A stretch of 45,183 bases of DNA from the NCBI GenBank assembly GCA_041753575.1, contig JBGSUA010000021.1:1-45183 (forward strand), written 5' to 3'. Source of the DNA: CG2-30-51-40 sp041753575. GTDB taxonomy: Bacteria > Desulfobacterota > DSM-4660 > Desulfatiglandales > Desulfatiglandaceae. Of the stretch, positions 22,360 through 31,689 are shown in pieces (the stretch's first letter is position 1; each line of letters begins with the position of its first letter). A model generated the notes under the pieces. That model was not told where the DNA came from, did no database searches, and worked only from the letters and a program-made list of their open reading frames with translations. The translations under genes and the position numbers were made by a program.

Positions 22360-24129
22360 TTAATTACGTGATCTTATCATTCGGAAGGGTTTATAAACCA
22401 CCCCATCTCCAACAAAACACCATCTGTACCACTCAAGGAAATTAAGCCTCAGACCATGAATCACTCCTCCCATCACGCCCAGAAGCAAGTTTACTGAATG
22501 ACCTGCGAAAAGAACGAGGCCGCCAAGGATGTAACCCACGACGGGCACCCCGTTTGCAATATCAGAAGCCAGCATGTTGAAGGTCTGCGCCATGTAAACC
22601 GTTGCGATACCAAGGGCAAAAAGCCTCAGATATGAAAGCACATCTGAGAAAACCTGCACAATGCCAAGCAGGCCACTCACACCCTCAAGCAATCTCAGGA
22701 AGATGTTCCTTCTGTTTGAGGAAAAGAGCATGACCCCTATGAGACCAACAATAAGCACATACTTTGCCGGTGGGTTGTCAATACCCTTTCCCATCTGGGA
22801 GCTGACGAGAAAATATCCGCCCCATATTACCGGGATCCATGATAACGCGGCTATGTCACGGGTGTTCTTAAACTTTATGAGAAGGGCCATGGAGATGTGT
22901 ATCATCCCGAAAATAATGGAAAGGATCATTATCTCATTCTGGCCTTCTTTGGTATTAAAGTTCATAAGTGAGATCTTGGATAGGAAATTATCGGGACTGA
23001 GGTTGACTCCAAAATAACCCGCACTGAGGATTCCCACAATAATGGTTGATATGCTGAGTAAGTACATCAACCTGAAAAAACGTACAACAAAAGGTGATTT
23101 ATCCTTGACTTTGCTGCTGATGATGATGGTTATACCAAGGAGAATCATGCCGTATCCGGTATCTCCCAGGATCATGCCGAAAAAAATGGCAAAACAATAC
23201 AGAACAAATCCGCTTGGGTCAAAGTCCTGATAGCTGGGATAGGAATATACCTTAACCAGGTCCTCGCCGGAATCAAAGACAGGCTTGTTGGAAAGAAGTA
23301 CAGGCACCCGTTCGTCTTTGGTTGCCTTTTCGCTGTAGTGGTAAAGCGAGAAGGATTTGCCGATCTTTTCAAGCAACTCCTCCTCAGGCATAGGCGACCA
23401 GCATCTCGTGATAAAAAGCTTTCCGTCAAGCTCTCCCTGGGCGTTGAGAATCGCCTTGCGATAGGCCAAAAGGTCTGTAAGTTCAATCTCTTTTTCAATT
23501 ACCACTTGAATGTAAGTGGCTAATTCATTGTATTCAGTATTTATTTGAGAAAGCTCCCGGCTCCTTGCTTCAAGTTCCTCTTTAAGAGTCGAAAGACTCC
23601 TTGCGGAAATCTTCTCTTCCTGCACCGGAAGAGAAAGAGGCTCGGAAGATAAGGTTACAAAGCAAATCTCTCCTTTTGCCTCACTGATTTTTACGTAGAA
23701 AACATTCTGTAAAGGCAAAGTCTCAAACACCTTCTGACTTACTCTGAAGAACTGAAGATGGAGCCCCTTTGCCCGCAATGTCTCAATGTCCTCAGCCCTG
23801 TAATCACCCCAAGACTCCAGCAGGGAGATCTCTTTTCTGAGAGTTACCATCTCTGTCTGGATGCGCGTCTCTCTCTGGGCAAATGACTCTCTTTTTTCAC
23901 ATATTTCAGAAGCGGAAAGTCCCTCTCCTGTCCTTTCTCCTTTTGCCCTGGATTGAAGAAACTTGCGGGTCTCGGTCACCCGGGCCAATTCCTTTGCCAG
24001 ATCCTGGGGCTCAATGGAATCTTGGGGAAGGATGAGGTGAGCGATGCCTATCTCCTGAAGACGCTGAAGGAATTTCTCCTTTTCCGTCTCCAGGCCTATA
24101 AATGTAATTTTATGCATCTCAAGTATCAT
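22360..24129 (-). CDS. atpI: V-type ATP synthase subunit I (a subunit)
   Basis: A 589-residue stator subunit. The N-terminal half (to about 300) is soluble and partly coiled coil, starting 'MILEMHKITFIGLETEKEKF'. The C-terminal half has seven to eight membrane helices, e.g. 'FAIFFGMILGDTGYGMILLG', 'LIVGLIGVMLFS', and the conserved Arg segment 'DVLSYLRLFALGIATVYMAQ', whose Arg faces the ring Glu during ion transfer. It ends with 'HGLRLNFLEWYRW', another family hallmark. It overlaps the D gene by 4 bp and is 27 bp before K. Confidence 0.9.
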   Translation of the reverse strand: MILEMHKITFIGLETEKEKFLQRLQEIGIAHLILPQDSIEPQDLAKELARVTETRKFLQSRAKGERTGEGLSASEICEKRESFAQRETRIQTEMVTLRKEISLLESWGDYRAEDIETLRAKGLHLQFFRVSQKVFETLPLQNVFYVKISEAKGEICFVTLSSEPLSLPVQEEKISARSLSTLKEELEARSRELSQINTEYNELATYIQVVIEKEIELTDLLAYRKAILNAQGELDGKLFITRCWSPMPEEELLEKIGKSFSLYHYSEKATKDERVPVLLSNKPVFDSGEDLVKVYSYPSYQDFDPSGFVLYCFAIFFGMILGDTGYGMILLGITIIISSKVKDKSPFVVRFFRLMYLLSISTIIVGILSAGYFGVNLSPDNFLSKISLMNFNTKEGQNEIMILSIIFGMIHISMALLIKFKNTRDIAALSWIPVIWGGYFLVSSQMGKGIDNPPAKYVLIVGLIGVMLFSSNRRNIFLRLLEGVSGLLGIVQVFSDVLSYLRLFALGIATVYMAQTFNMLASDIANGVPVVGYILGGLVLFAGHSVNLLLGVMGGVIHGLRLNFLEWYRWCFVGDGVVYKPFRMIRSRN

Positions 24130-24740
24130 GTTTGGCTACCCTCGCTCTGCTGTATCTTGGCCTTGGCAAGTTTGGCCCTCGCCACTGCTGCGGTTTCCTC
24201 GTCACCAAGAAAAATCCTTATCTTTCGGATATTTTCCTTAAGTTCTGGGATAAGTTTCTTTTCAAATAGATTACAGCGCTGTCCAGTAGTCCGGAGTTCC
24301 TCTCTGATGAGTTCTTCTTTGCGCAACAGCACCCTCAGTTCCTCTTTAAGAGATATGAGCCTTCGGAGGGAAAGCACAGCGGTATCGAGCCACGGGGGGG
24401 TAGCAAAAAGAGAATATGGCCTTTCTCTGAAGACGACCTCCTTAAATTCAGGCACGTCAACTCCGGCAATGTTATCGGTATGTGTGACAACCTCGCTAAT
24501 AACAAGGTAGTCGCGCACATCAGCGGCAGGGTCAGTAAGAAACCTTGCCCACTGGCTTATCTTTTCAGCAGTCTTGCGAAGGGCTGTTCGCTTCTCCTCT
24601 ATTACCGGCTCGAGCTGACGGATAACTATCTGCAGCTGCATTTTCTTTAGCTGCAGGATAGGGAGAAACTTCTCGTATTTGGCCTTGCCGTCACGCTGGG
24701 CCTTTAATGCCGTTTTGTTGTACTTGAGTTTTTCAGCCAT
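24126..24740 (-). CDS. atpD: V-type ATP synthase subunit D (central stalk)
   Basis: A 204-residue, almost all-helical protein. The start 'MAEKLKYNKTALKAQRDGKA' and the C-terminal heptad region 'RTTGQRCNLFEKKLIPELKE' match the central-rotor D subunit, which turns inside the A3B3 head. The family's typical 'NP-TR--L-KLK--L--A--G--LLK-K' start appears as 'YNKTALKAQRDGKAKYEKF', a chlamydia/spirochaete-like variant. It lies between B (19-bp gap) and I (4-bp overlap). Confidence 0.88.
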   Translation of the reverse strand: MAEKLKYNKTALKAQRDGKAKYEKFLPILQLKKMQLQIVIRQLEPVIEEKRTALRKTAEKISQWARFLTDPAADVRDYLVISEVVTHTDNIAGVDVPEFKEVVFRERPYSLFATPPWLDTAVLSLRRLISLKEELRVLLRKEELIREELRTTGQRCNLFEKKLIPELKENIRKIRIFLGDEETAAVARAKLAKAKIQQSEGSQT

Positions 24741-24759
24741 CTTTCTATAACCGATCCGC

Positions 24760-26079
24760 CTATGCCGCTTTCTTCAGGGCCTTGTCCTTGGGCCAGAATT
24801 CTGCGATCAGATGATCCTTGAGTCCCGTTTGAACAGGCTGGAAATGCCTTGCCAGGATGTCCCAGCACAGGTCCAGGGCCTGCTCTATCGGGATATTGAC
24901 GTTCAGGTCCATCAGTTCTTTTTCGAAGTCATTTCCGTAAGCAATAAGTGTTTCATCCCACCTGGAGAGCTTGAAGCCCATGGCGATCTTGTTGCGTGAC
25001 TCGCGGCAGTCCGAATAGAGCCTGATCATGGTATTCATGATATCGTTGTGGTCTTTTCTCGTGACCTTGGATACCACATTCTGCTTCAATCGGCTTAGAG
25101 AACCGAAGGGATCAATGGCCCCGTTGTGCAGATAAAACTGTCCTTCGGTTATATAGCCGGTATTATCCGGGACCGGATGCGTAACATCGTCGCCAGGCAT
25201 AGTAGTCACAGCAAGGATGGTAATATCTCCTAATCCCTCCATATCAACTGCCTTTTCATATCGAGATGCCAGTTGCGAATAAAGATCGCCCGGGTAACCT
25301 CTGTTACTGGGGATCTGTTCCATGGAGATGGAGATCTCTTTCAGGGAATCGGCAAAGTTGGTCATATCGGTCAGGAGCACGAGGACTCGCTTGCCGGACT
25401 CGGCAAACCTTTCCGCCACGGCAAGGGCCATATCCGGAACCAGCAGACACTCCACCACCGGGTCGGAAGCCAGATGTATGAACATAATGACTCGGTTCAT
25501 AACGCCGCTTTCTTCAAAGGTGCGCCGGAAGAATGTGAAGTCGTCAAACTTAAGTCCCATTCCTCCGAGGATGATGATGTCTGCCTCGGCCTGCATGCCC
25601 ACGCGCGCAAGGAGTTGGTTATATGGTTCTCCAGGTATTGAGAAGATCGGAAGCTTTTGGCTCACGACCAGTGAGTTAAAGACATCAATCATCGGGATGT
25701 TTGTGCGTATCATGTGTTTTGGTATGATCCGGTTTGCAGGATTGAAGGAAGGACCACCTATCGCGATCTCCTCCTCTACCGGCTCCGGACCACCGTCAAT
25801 AGGCACTCCACCTCCGCTGAAGATGCGTCCCAGCATGGAAGGGCCGAACTTGACCTGCATCGGGTGGCCTAGGAAACGAACTTTATCATTAGTGGAGAGG
25901 CCCTTGGTGCCGCCGAAAACCTGAAGCGCTACCTTCCCTCCCGATACACGTATAACCTGGCCCAGGGTCTTCTTGCCAGGGGACTCTATGACGGCAAGCT
26001 CGCCGAGACCAACGCCAGTGGCGTCAAGCGTGGCGATATTGCCGGTGATCTCACGGATCTTTGTGATGATCTCTCTCAC
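24760..26079 (-). CDS. atpB: V-type ATP synthase subunit B (non-catalytic)
   Basis: A 439-residue nucleotide-binding-fold subunit. The N-terminal barrel ('GVGLGELAVIESPGKKTLGQ') is followed by the central domain in which the Walker A motif is replaced by 'FSIPGEPYNQLLAR', the hallmark of the non-catalytic B subunit. 'VLLTDMTNFADSLKEISISM' and 'NRGYPGDLYSQLASRYEKA' are highly conserved. It alternates with A in the A3B3 head. Spacing to A is 4 bp. Confidence 0.93.
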   Translation of the reverse strand: MREIITKIREITGNIATLDATGVGLGELAVIESPGKKTLGQVIRVSGGKVALQVFGGTKGLSTNDKVRFLGHPMQVKFGPSMLGRIFSGGGVPIDGGPEPVEEEIAIGGPSFNPANRIIPKHMIRTNIPMIDVFNSLVVSQKLPIFSIPGEPYNQLLARVGMQAEADIIILGGMGLKFDDFTFFRRTFEESGVMNRVIMFIHLASDPVVECLLVPDMALAVAERFAESGKRVLVLLTDMTNFADSLKEISISMEQIPSNRGYPGDLYSQLASRYEKAVDMEGLGDITILAVTTMPGDDVTHPVPDNTGYITEGQFYLHNGAIDPFGSLSRLKQNVVSKVTRKDHNDIMNTMIRLYSDCRESRNKIAMGFKLSRWDETLIAYGNDFEKELMDLNVNIPIEQALDLCWDILARHFQPVQTGLKDHLIAEFWPKDKALKKAA

Positions 26080-26083
26080 AGTT

Positions 26084-27832
26084 CTAACCCCCTAAGAATT
26101 CATTTATCTGCTGTTCATAAGACCTGAAGTTGTCTTTTTGCCATTCTGATGAGTTCCAGTTTTTGAAAAGGGCTGTCAATTTAAAGAAAATGGCCCTGGC
26201 ATCGTCTTTGTCCTTGGCCTTTATATCCTTTCGCAGGAGCTGCATGACTTTGTTGAAGACATAGACCTGCCTTTCCATGTTGTTGGCTGCATCAACGGGA
26301 TCGAACGCGTTCTGTTGCAGGAACACCGAATCCAGAAACTCCGCTTTAAGATAAGTAATGAAATCGCCTATCGAGGTTCCTTCTTCACCAACCACATCCA
26401 TTCTCTTTTTAATCTCACTGCCGTTATAGACCATCCTCTGGGCTTCCTTGACCTTTGACACCCAGGCCGGGTCAATCTTATCGAGAAACTCCTTCATCTG
26501 GTTGGGATACTTTGACCAGGAGATAAGTGGATCAATGGCCGGAAAACGCCTCGCATTCGACCTTGCCCATGTAAGTCCCAGGAAGGCCCCTACAACGGCC
26601 AGGGTGCCCTGTGTGACAGGTTCCTCGAAGTTTCCTCCGGCAGGGGATACAGTTCCGATGATACTGACAGAACCGTTGGTGTTGTCTTCCAACTGAACCA
26701 AACCCGCGCGCTCATAGAAATCAGCGATCCTTGATTGCAGATATGCGGGGAATGCCTCTTCGCCGGGGATCTCCTCAAGACGACCGCTCATCTCACGAAG
26801 AGCCTGTGCCCATCTGGATGTCGAATCAGCAAGTATAAGGACGTCCAGGCCCATCTGACGGTAATATTCCCCCAAAGTGACTGCGGTGTAAATGGACGCC
26901 TCCCTAGCTGCAACGGGCATTGAAGATGTGTTGCAGATGATGATGGTTCTCTCCATCAATGTTTTGCCGGTATAGGGATCAAGAAGATGAGGGAATTCTT
27001 TCAGGGTCTCAACCACCTCGCCGGCCCGCTCGCCGCATGCGGCTACTATGATAACATCAACGTCCGCGTATCGGGATATGATCTGCTGCAAAACGGTCTT
27101 TCCAGAGCCGAACGGGCCTGGGATGCATGCTGTGCCTCCCTTTGCAACAGGATAGAAGGTGTCAATGATACGACATCCCGTAACCAGGGGCTCAACTGGC
27201 AGGAGCCTTTGTTTGTACTGTTTAAGGGCGATCTTTATAGGCCATTCCTGAATCATGTTCAGCTCGTGTACCTTGCCTGCCTCGTCCTCCAGATGGACAA
27301 TTACCTCTGAGACTGTGTAGGAACCGGGATCAGCCGTTTTTTTGACCTTCGCCTTGCCTATGAAATTAAATGGAACAAAGACCCTGTGTGTGAATATACC
27401 CTCAGGGACAGTCCCCAGGACGTCCCCTGCCTGAACAACATCTCCGACCTTGGCGACCGGGGTATATTCCCATTTTGTGTTTCTATCCAGGCTTTCAAGG
27501 TAAACTCCTTTCTTGAGAAACAGGCCGCACTGTGCGGCCAGTTTAGGCAGCGGGTTCTGGAGGCCGTCATAGATCTGTCCAAGAAGGCCCGGACCCAATT
27601 CTGCGACAAGAAGATCCTGCGTGAATTCAACCTTGTCCCCGACTTTGACACCCCTTGTATCCTCAAATGCCTGCATAAAGCAGAACTCATCCTTAACGCG
27701 AATGACCTCGCATTTAAGCCTGCTTTCACCGGTGACAACGTATGCCACCTCGTTCTGGCGGACACTGGTATCAAAGGTAGCAGTAAGCATATTACCGTAA
27801 CCCGCCACGATTTTTCCCATCGCACGCGACAT
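26084..27832 (-). CDS. atpA: V-type ATP synthase subunit A (catalytic)
   Basis: A 582-residue catalytic subunit. Walker A is 'GPFGSGKTVLQQ', the form typical of A/V-ATPases; 'LILADSTSRWAQALREMSGR' is the Walker B region; 'VGDVVQAGDVLGTVPEG' belongs to the bulge (non-homologous) region. Glu in 'ACGERAGEVVETLKEFP' is the catalytic GER glutamate. It starts 1 bp after the DUF2764 gene. ATP synthesis or hydrolysis occurs at the A/B interfaces. Confidence 0.94.
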   Translation of the reverse strand: MSRAMGKIVAGYGNMLTATFDTSVRQNEVAYVVTGESRLKCEVIRVKDEFCFMQAFEDTRGVKVGDKVEFTQDLLVAELGPGLLGQIYDGLQNPLPKLAAQCGLFLKKGVYLESLDRNTKWEYTPVAKVGDVVQAGDVLGTVPEGIFTHRVFVPFNFIGKAKVKKTADPGSYTVSEVIVHLEDEAGKVHELNMIQEWPIKIALKQYKQRLLPVEPLVTGCRIIDTFYPVAKGGTACIPGPFGSGKTVLQQIISRYADVDVIIVAACGERAGEVVETLKEFPHLLDPYTGKTLMERTIIICNTSSMPVAAREASIYTAVTLGEYYRQMGLDVLILADSTSRWAQALREMSGRLEEIPGEEAFPAYLQSRIADFYERAGLVQLEDNTNGSVSIIGTVSPAGGNFEEPVTQGTLAVVGAFLGLTWARSNARRFPAIDPLISWSKYPNQMKEFLDKIDPAWVSKVKEAQRMVYNGSEIKKRMDVVGEEGTSIGDFITYLKAEFLDSVFLQQNAFDPVDAANNMERQVYVFNKVMQLLRKDIKAKDKDDARAIFFKLTALFKNWNSSEWQKDNFRSYEQQINEFLGG

Positions 27833-27833
27833 A

Positions 27834-28592
27834 TTATAATTCCTCCATTTGCCTGACGATATCCATGCCTCGCTCCTCGTTCATGGCGAGGTTTCTCTCC
27901 AGGATCTGAAGTTTCAGGAGGTAGGCCAGGACGACGTCAAAGTCAAAATCCAAATGTTCTGTCATCTCATCAAGGGTTTCCCAGATAATAGCCTGAATTG
28001 CATCTTCGGTATCCCCGGGCTCTTGAGCCGCTATCAGCCTCTCTATCCATGGATATTCGGAGGTCAATCCAAAATCCTCAGCACTGCTGCGACTCAGCAA
28101 GTCAACCAGATCAGTCTCCCCCACAAGGTAATCGGACGGCGGAAGACCCTTGCGTCTGGCCCTGACAGCGGCGACGATGTTTCTCAGATCCTTCTCAAAG
28201 GCAAGGAACTTGCGCAGAAGGGGACTTGATGTCTGCTCGATAGCGTGTGAATAATAGGCTTCGTACAGTCGCTCAAGGTTATTTGGAGTCAAGCCTTCTG
28301 AATTGAAACCTTCAAACGCCTCCTGTAAGAATTCCGGCACCTCTTTAGTTGACTTAAGCTGCTCCTTCCAAAACTCCCTGCCATAAAGGCTGTACTCTAC
28401 TTCTATCTCCTTTCCCGAAAGAAGTCTTTCTATCAGAAGGAGATCGCCCGCCAAAAGGAGCAATTCTATCTCTGAGAAGTCCTTTTCAGTAAACAGATAC
28501 TTTTCGGAAAGGAGATCAGAGAGGCGAACCTTAAGCTTCTTGTCATCCCTCTGGATCTCGGGAAGATAGGAAACTAGAAAGTAGTATTTCAT
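27834..28592 (-). CDS. DUF2764 V-type ATPase-associated subunit (C-subunit position)
   Basis: A 252-residue helical acidic protein starting 'MKYYFLVSYLPEIQRDDKKL', with 'SPLLRKFLAFEKDLRNIVAA' in the centre and 'LEFDF'-like helices near the end. DUF2764 proteins sit between E and A in the V-ATPase operons of Chlamydiae, Spirochaetes and Bacteroidetes, where the classical C subunit gene is missing. They are thought to take its place linking rotor and ring; that is established by gene order rather than by this sequence. It overlaps the E gene by 4 bp (ATGA). Confidence 0.85.
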   Translation of the reverse strand: MKYYFLVSYLPEIQRDDKKLKVRLSDLLSEKYLFTEKDFSEIELLLLAGDLLLIERLLSGKEIEVEYSLYGREFWKEQLKSTKEVPEFLQEAFEGFNSEGLTPNNLERLYEAYYSHAIEQTSSPLLRKFLAFEKDLRNIVAAVRARRKGLPPSDYLVGETDLVDLLSRSSAEDFGLTSEYPWIERLIAAQEPGDTEDAIQAIIWETLDEMTEHLDFDFDVVLAYLLKLQILERNLAMNEERGMDIVRQMEEL

Positions 28593-29242
28593 TTTCCGGC
28601 AATCCCCTTAACTTCCACCTTCTTGAAATAACCTCGGAATCGGGGCGAAAGATACTTAAGGAAGAGCTCAAGAAACGCCTCGTCGGTAAAATCCAGTCTC
28701 ACCACTCCGTCCATTGTTCCGATTATGAACCCAAATGATACACCGTCGCTCTTGAGGTCAAGTCTGAGATTATCACCCTCGGTCTTGCCAGGCAGCTCCT
28801 TTACCAGTTGAGCGGCAAAGTCGCCGAGCTTCTCCTGCTGGTCTTTTGATAACAGGATGCTGAGGTCGGAGCTCTCCGGTCTCTTGACATATTCCCGGAC
28901 GCAGGTGATCAGCAGCTCCTTTAAGAACTTTGTGTCCGAAAGCTGATCAGAGATCTTCTTTTTCATGGGCAGGGCCAGCAGGTTCTCCTCAATGGCCCTC
29001 TTGAGGTCAGTCAGGAGCTGGGAGGCCGCAATTTCCATGGATGACTGGAGTTGTCTGAAGCTCTTGTCAGCCTCCTTTTTCGCCTCTGATACTATTTGGT
29101 CGGCCTCAGCCTTTGCTTTGGAAATAACGTCATCAGCCTTGTTGTTGGCCTGACCAATTATCTGGCGTGATTCCTCTTCTCCGCTTTCGACGCCACGCTT
29201 CTTTAAGGTTTCAATGAGCTCCTGGAGTGTATTGTCCGTCAT
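28589..29242 (-). CDS. atpE: V-type ATP synthase subunit E (peripheral stalk)
   Basis: A 217-residue protein. Residues 1-100 are a long coiled coil rich in Ala, Glu and Lys ('ISKAKAEADQIVSEAKKEAD'); the C-terminal 100 residues form the head-binding domain ('GFIIGTMDGVVRLDFTDEAF'). It anchors the A3B3 head to subunit I. First gene of the operon; AGGGGA lies 9 nt before the ATG. No partner G/H gene or F gene is visible in the operon, as in chlamydial and spirochaetal versions. Confidence 0.88.
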   Translation of the reverse strand: MTDNTLQELIETLKKRGVESGEEESRQIIGQANNKADDVISKAKAEADQIVSEAKKEADKSFRQLQSSMEIAASQLLTDLKRAIEENLLALPMKKKISDQLSDTKFLKELLITCVREYVKRPESSDLSILLSKDQQEKLGDFAAQLVKELPGKTEGDNLRLDLKSDGVSFGFIIGTMDGVVRLDFTDEAFLELFLKYLSPRFRGYFKKVEVKGIAGK

Positions 29243-29318
29243 ATCTAATATCCCCTCTTATTGCGGTTTCACCGGAAAACGTCAGCCAGACGTATTTGAT
29301 TAAATCCGCTTTAGTCTA

Positions 29319-29338
29319 TCCCGGAGTATCGTCCGGGA
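29319..29338 (-). promoter_or_regulatory. Stem-loop in the leader of the V-ATPase operon
   Basis: A perfect 7-bp stem TCCCGGA / TCCGGGA with a 6-nt loop lies 77 nt before atpE. It has no following U-run, so it is not a classical terminator; an RNA-stability or attenuation role is possible. Confidence 0.35.
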
Positions 29339-29366
29339 ATGTCTGACCGGAAAAGAACTGGTGAGC

Positions 29367-29395
29367 TCACTACCAAAAGGCAGTCATCATGTCAA
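29367..29395 (-). promoter_or_regulatory. Possible promoter of the V-ATPase operon
   Basis: On the minus strand a consensus -35 TTGACA (29395-29390) is followed 17 nt later by TAGTGA (29372-29367), a poor -10. The location, about 125 nt before atpE, is suitable, but the weak -10 keeps this tentative. Confidence 0.25.
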
Positions 29396-29441
29396 ATCCT
29401 TTTTTGAAAGGAGAAGGCTTGACGGCAATTGGCAAAAATTC

Positions 29442-31559
29442 TTAGGTGAAAGCTCTTATCCCCTTTGGCATCAGGGGAAGTATGGGAGGGGCTTGATCTG
29501 GAATCCAGTCAATCTGGGTTATCCAGGCGGAGGCATCGCTGTCGCTTGGCGCTCGGTAATCACCTCTCGGGGAAAGGGAACCCCCCGATCCCACTTTGGG
29601 GCTGTTGGCTATGCAGCTTCTCTTATACTGGCTTTCTTGAAAAAACCTGGTGACAAATATCCTGAGCCAGCTTTTAATCTCTCCTATGCCGTACTGATTC
29701 CGTTTGTCCTCGGGTATTGCAGGCCATATCCCCCTGGTTTTGTCGCTCCATGCCCACCAGGAGAGGAAGGCAACCTTTGGAGGGGTATATCCGAAACGCA
29801 GGGTATAATAGAGATTAAAATCCTGAAGCTCATAAGGTCCGATGAGATCTTCGCTTCGCTGCACCGGCTGATCTCCGTTGCTGCCAGGCACAAGCTCAGG
29901 ACTTATGTCGGTGTCAAGCACCGCTTGAAGCACCTTTTGCGCGTCATCGCCAAGCCTGCCCTTTTCCGCCACCCAGCTTACAAGATATCGGATGAGCGTC
30001 TTGGGAATGCTGGCGTTTATGTGATAATGAGCCATATGATCTCCGACGCCGTAAGTACACCATCCGAGAGCCAATTCGCTGAGGTCGCTAGTGCCGATCA
30101 CTATGGCTGATTGAAGGTTTGCCAGGCGGAACAGATGGCTTGTCCTCTCACCTGCCTGGACGTTTTCAAAGGTGACGTCGTAGAGAGGAACTCCTTTAGA
30201 AAAGGCATGCCCTATGTCTTTCAGCATCTGCAGGCAGCTCGGCCTTATATCAATTTCGCCTGCCGTGCACCCCAGCGCATTCATCAATGCCTTTGCCTGA
30301 TTGAGAGTGCGCTCGCCTGTAGCAAAGCCGGGCATGGTAAAAGCGTTGATGCTCTTTCTGGAAAGCCCCATTATATCAATCGCTTTTGCGCATACTAGAA
30401 GCGCATGGGCGGAATCAAGACCTCCTGAAACTCCTATTACTACTTTTTCTATGCCGGATGCCTTCAGCCTTTTTACAAGGCCCTGGACCTGGATTTCATA
30501 TATTTCCCCGCAGCGCTCATCACGCATGCCTGGGTCGCTCGGTACATAGGGGAATCTCTCATAGGGTCTTGCCGGAAGCAGGACGCCTCGGAATGGAACA
30601 GGTACAGGCAGCGCAATCGTCCTGTAACGTGAGATCTGCTCCTTATAGCGGGAGGCGGACTGACGAAAACTGTTCTGCCTCACGCGATCGAGTACAAGCC
30701 TGTCGAGGTCAATATCGGCAATGGCGATCTGGGGTATGTATTGAAATCGCCCCGTCTCGGACAAGAGGGTGCCGTTTTCATAGATCAAGCCGTGACCGTC
30801 CCAGGCCAGGTCCGTTGTGGATTCTCCCGTTCCGGCTGCTGTGTAGAGATAGGCGGCTACACATCTGGCGGATTGATTGCATGCTAGTTGTTTTCTGTAA
30901 TCGTCCTTGGCTACAGTGATATTGGAAGCGGACAGATTTACAAGTACCGTCGCTCCGGCCAGTGCTCCGAATGAGGAAGGGGGAATCGGGGTCCAAAGGT
31001 CTTCGCAGATCTCTACGTGGAAGGTGAAAAGAGGCTGCTCCACCATCTGAAAAAGCAATTCCGTTCCGAAAGGCACATTCTTGATTCCGCATATCTCTAT
31101 AGACTGTTTATGAATGCTGTCTGCTGGAGCAAAGTAGCGCGATTCGTAAAACTCCCTGTAATTGGGGATATAGGTCTTAGGGACTATACCGAGTATGGTG
31201 CCCCCTGACACAACAGCCGCGCAATTAAAGAGCATGCTGTCAACCAAAATCGGAAGCCCCACGACAGCGGCCAATGGTACGTTCTTTGATGCCTCCCTGA
31301 CCCGGTCCAGGGCTACTAAGGCAGCCTCAAGAATGGTCTTTTGATGGAAAAGGTCGTCGCAGGTATAAGAAGTGAGGCCAAGTTCCGGAAAAACCACAAG
31401 CACCGCGTACTTTGATGCCGCGTCCTTTATAAGTTCTATGGTCTTTGCAGCATTAAAGGCAGGATCTGCCACCCTCAGCTCCGGAACCGCCACCGCGGCC
31501 CTTATGAAATTGTGGTTATAAATATTGAAGAAGGATGACCCCGGAATTGACCTCTGCAA
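29442..31559 (-). CDS. nadE: Glutamine-dependent NAD+ synthetase
   Basis: A two-domain enzyme of about 705 residues that makes NAD+ from deamido-NAD+, ATP and glutamine. The N-terminal nitrilase-like glutaminase domain shows Glu in 'VVFPELGLTSYTCDDL', Lys in 'VPKTYIPNYREFYE' and Cys in 'HVEICEDLWTPIPP'. The C-terminal synthetase domain has the ATP-pyrophosphatase loop 'GVSGGLDSAHALL' and 'GTSDLSELALGWCTYGVGDH'. The frame opens with GTG at 31571, but a TTG at 31559 with GGAGG 5 nt upstream is the better start. Monocistronic, between the V-ATPase and liv operons. Confidence 0.92.
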   Translation of the reverse strand: MQRSIPGSSFFNIYNHNFIRAAVAVPELRVADPAFNAAKTIELIKDAASKYAVLVVFPELGLTSYTCDDLFHQKTILEAALVALDRVREASKNVPLAAVVGLPILVDSMLFNCAAVVSGGTILGIVPKTYIPNYREFYESRYFAPADSIHKQSIEICGIKNVPFGTELLFQMVEQPLFTFHVEICEDLWTPIPPSSFGALAGATVLVNLSASNITVAKDDYRKQLACNQSARCVAAYLYTAAGTGESTTDLAWDGHGLIYENGTLLSETGRFQYIPQIAIADIDLDRLVLDRVRQNSFRQSASRYKEQISRYRTIALPVPVPFRGVLLPARPYERFPYVPSDPGMRDERCGEIYEIQVQGLVKRLKASGIEKVVIGVSGGLDSAHALLVCAKAIDIMGLSRKSINAFTMPGFATGERTLNQAKALMNALGCTAGEIDIRPSCLQMLKDIGHAFSKGVPLYDVTFENVQAGERTSHLFRLANLQSAIVIGTSDLSELALGWCTYGVGDHMAHYHINASIPKTLIRYLVSWVAEKGRLGDDAQKVLQAVLDTDISPELVPGSNGDQPVQRSEDLIGPYELQDFNLYYTLRFGYTPPKVAFLSWWAWSDKTRGIWPAIPEDKRNQYGIGEIKSWLRIFVTRFFQESQYKRSCIANSPKVGSGGSLSPRGDYRAPSDSDASAWITQIDWIPDQAPPILPLMPKGIRAFT

Positions 31560-31689
31560 ATTAGCCTCCACACTGGGCGGTGCTTTTTTGGATTCAGTAA
31601 TATAAATAGGTTAAGGGCCATTGCCTGTCAAGAGGCTTTGATGCTTGCAGTTCATAATTGGTTGGAATCTTCTTTATTGCGGGGCATGG

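Noticed and set aside
29361..30110. 249-codon plus-strand frame over the NAD synthetase
   Set aside because: It is antisense to the synthetase domain and reads as low-quality protein.
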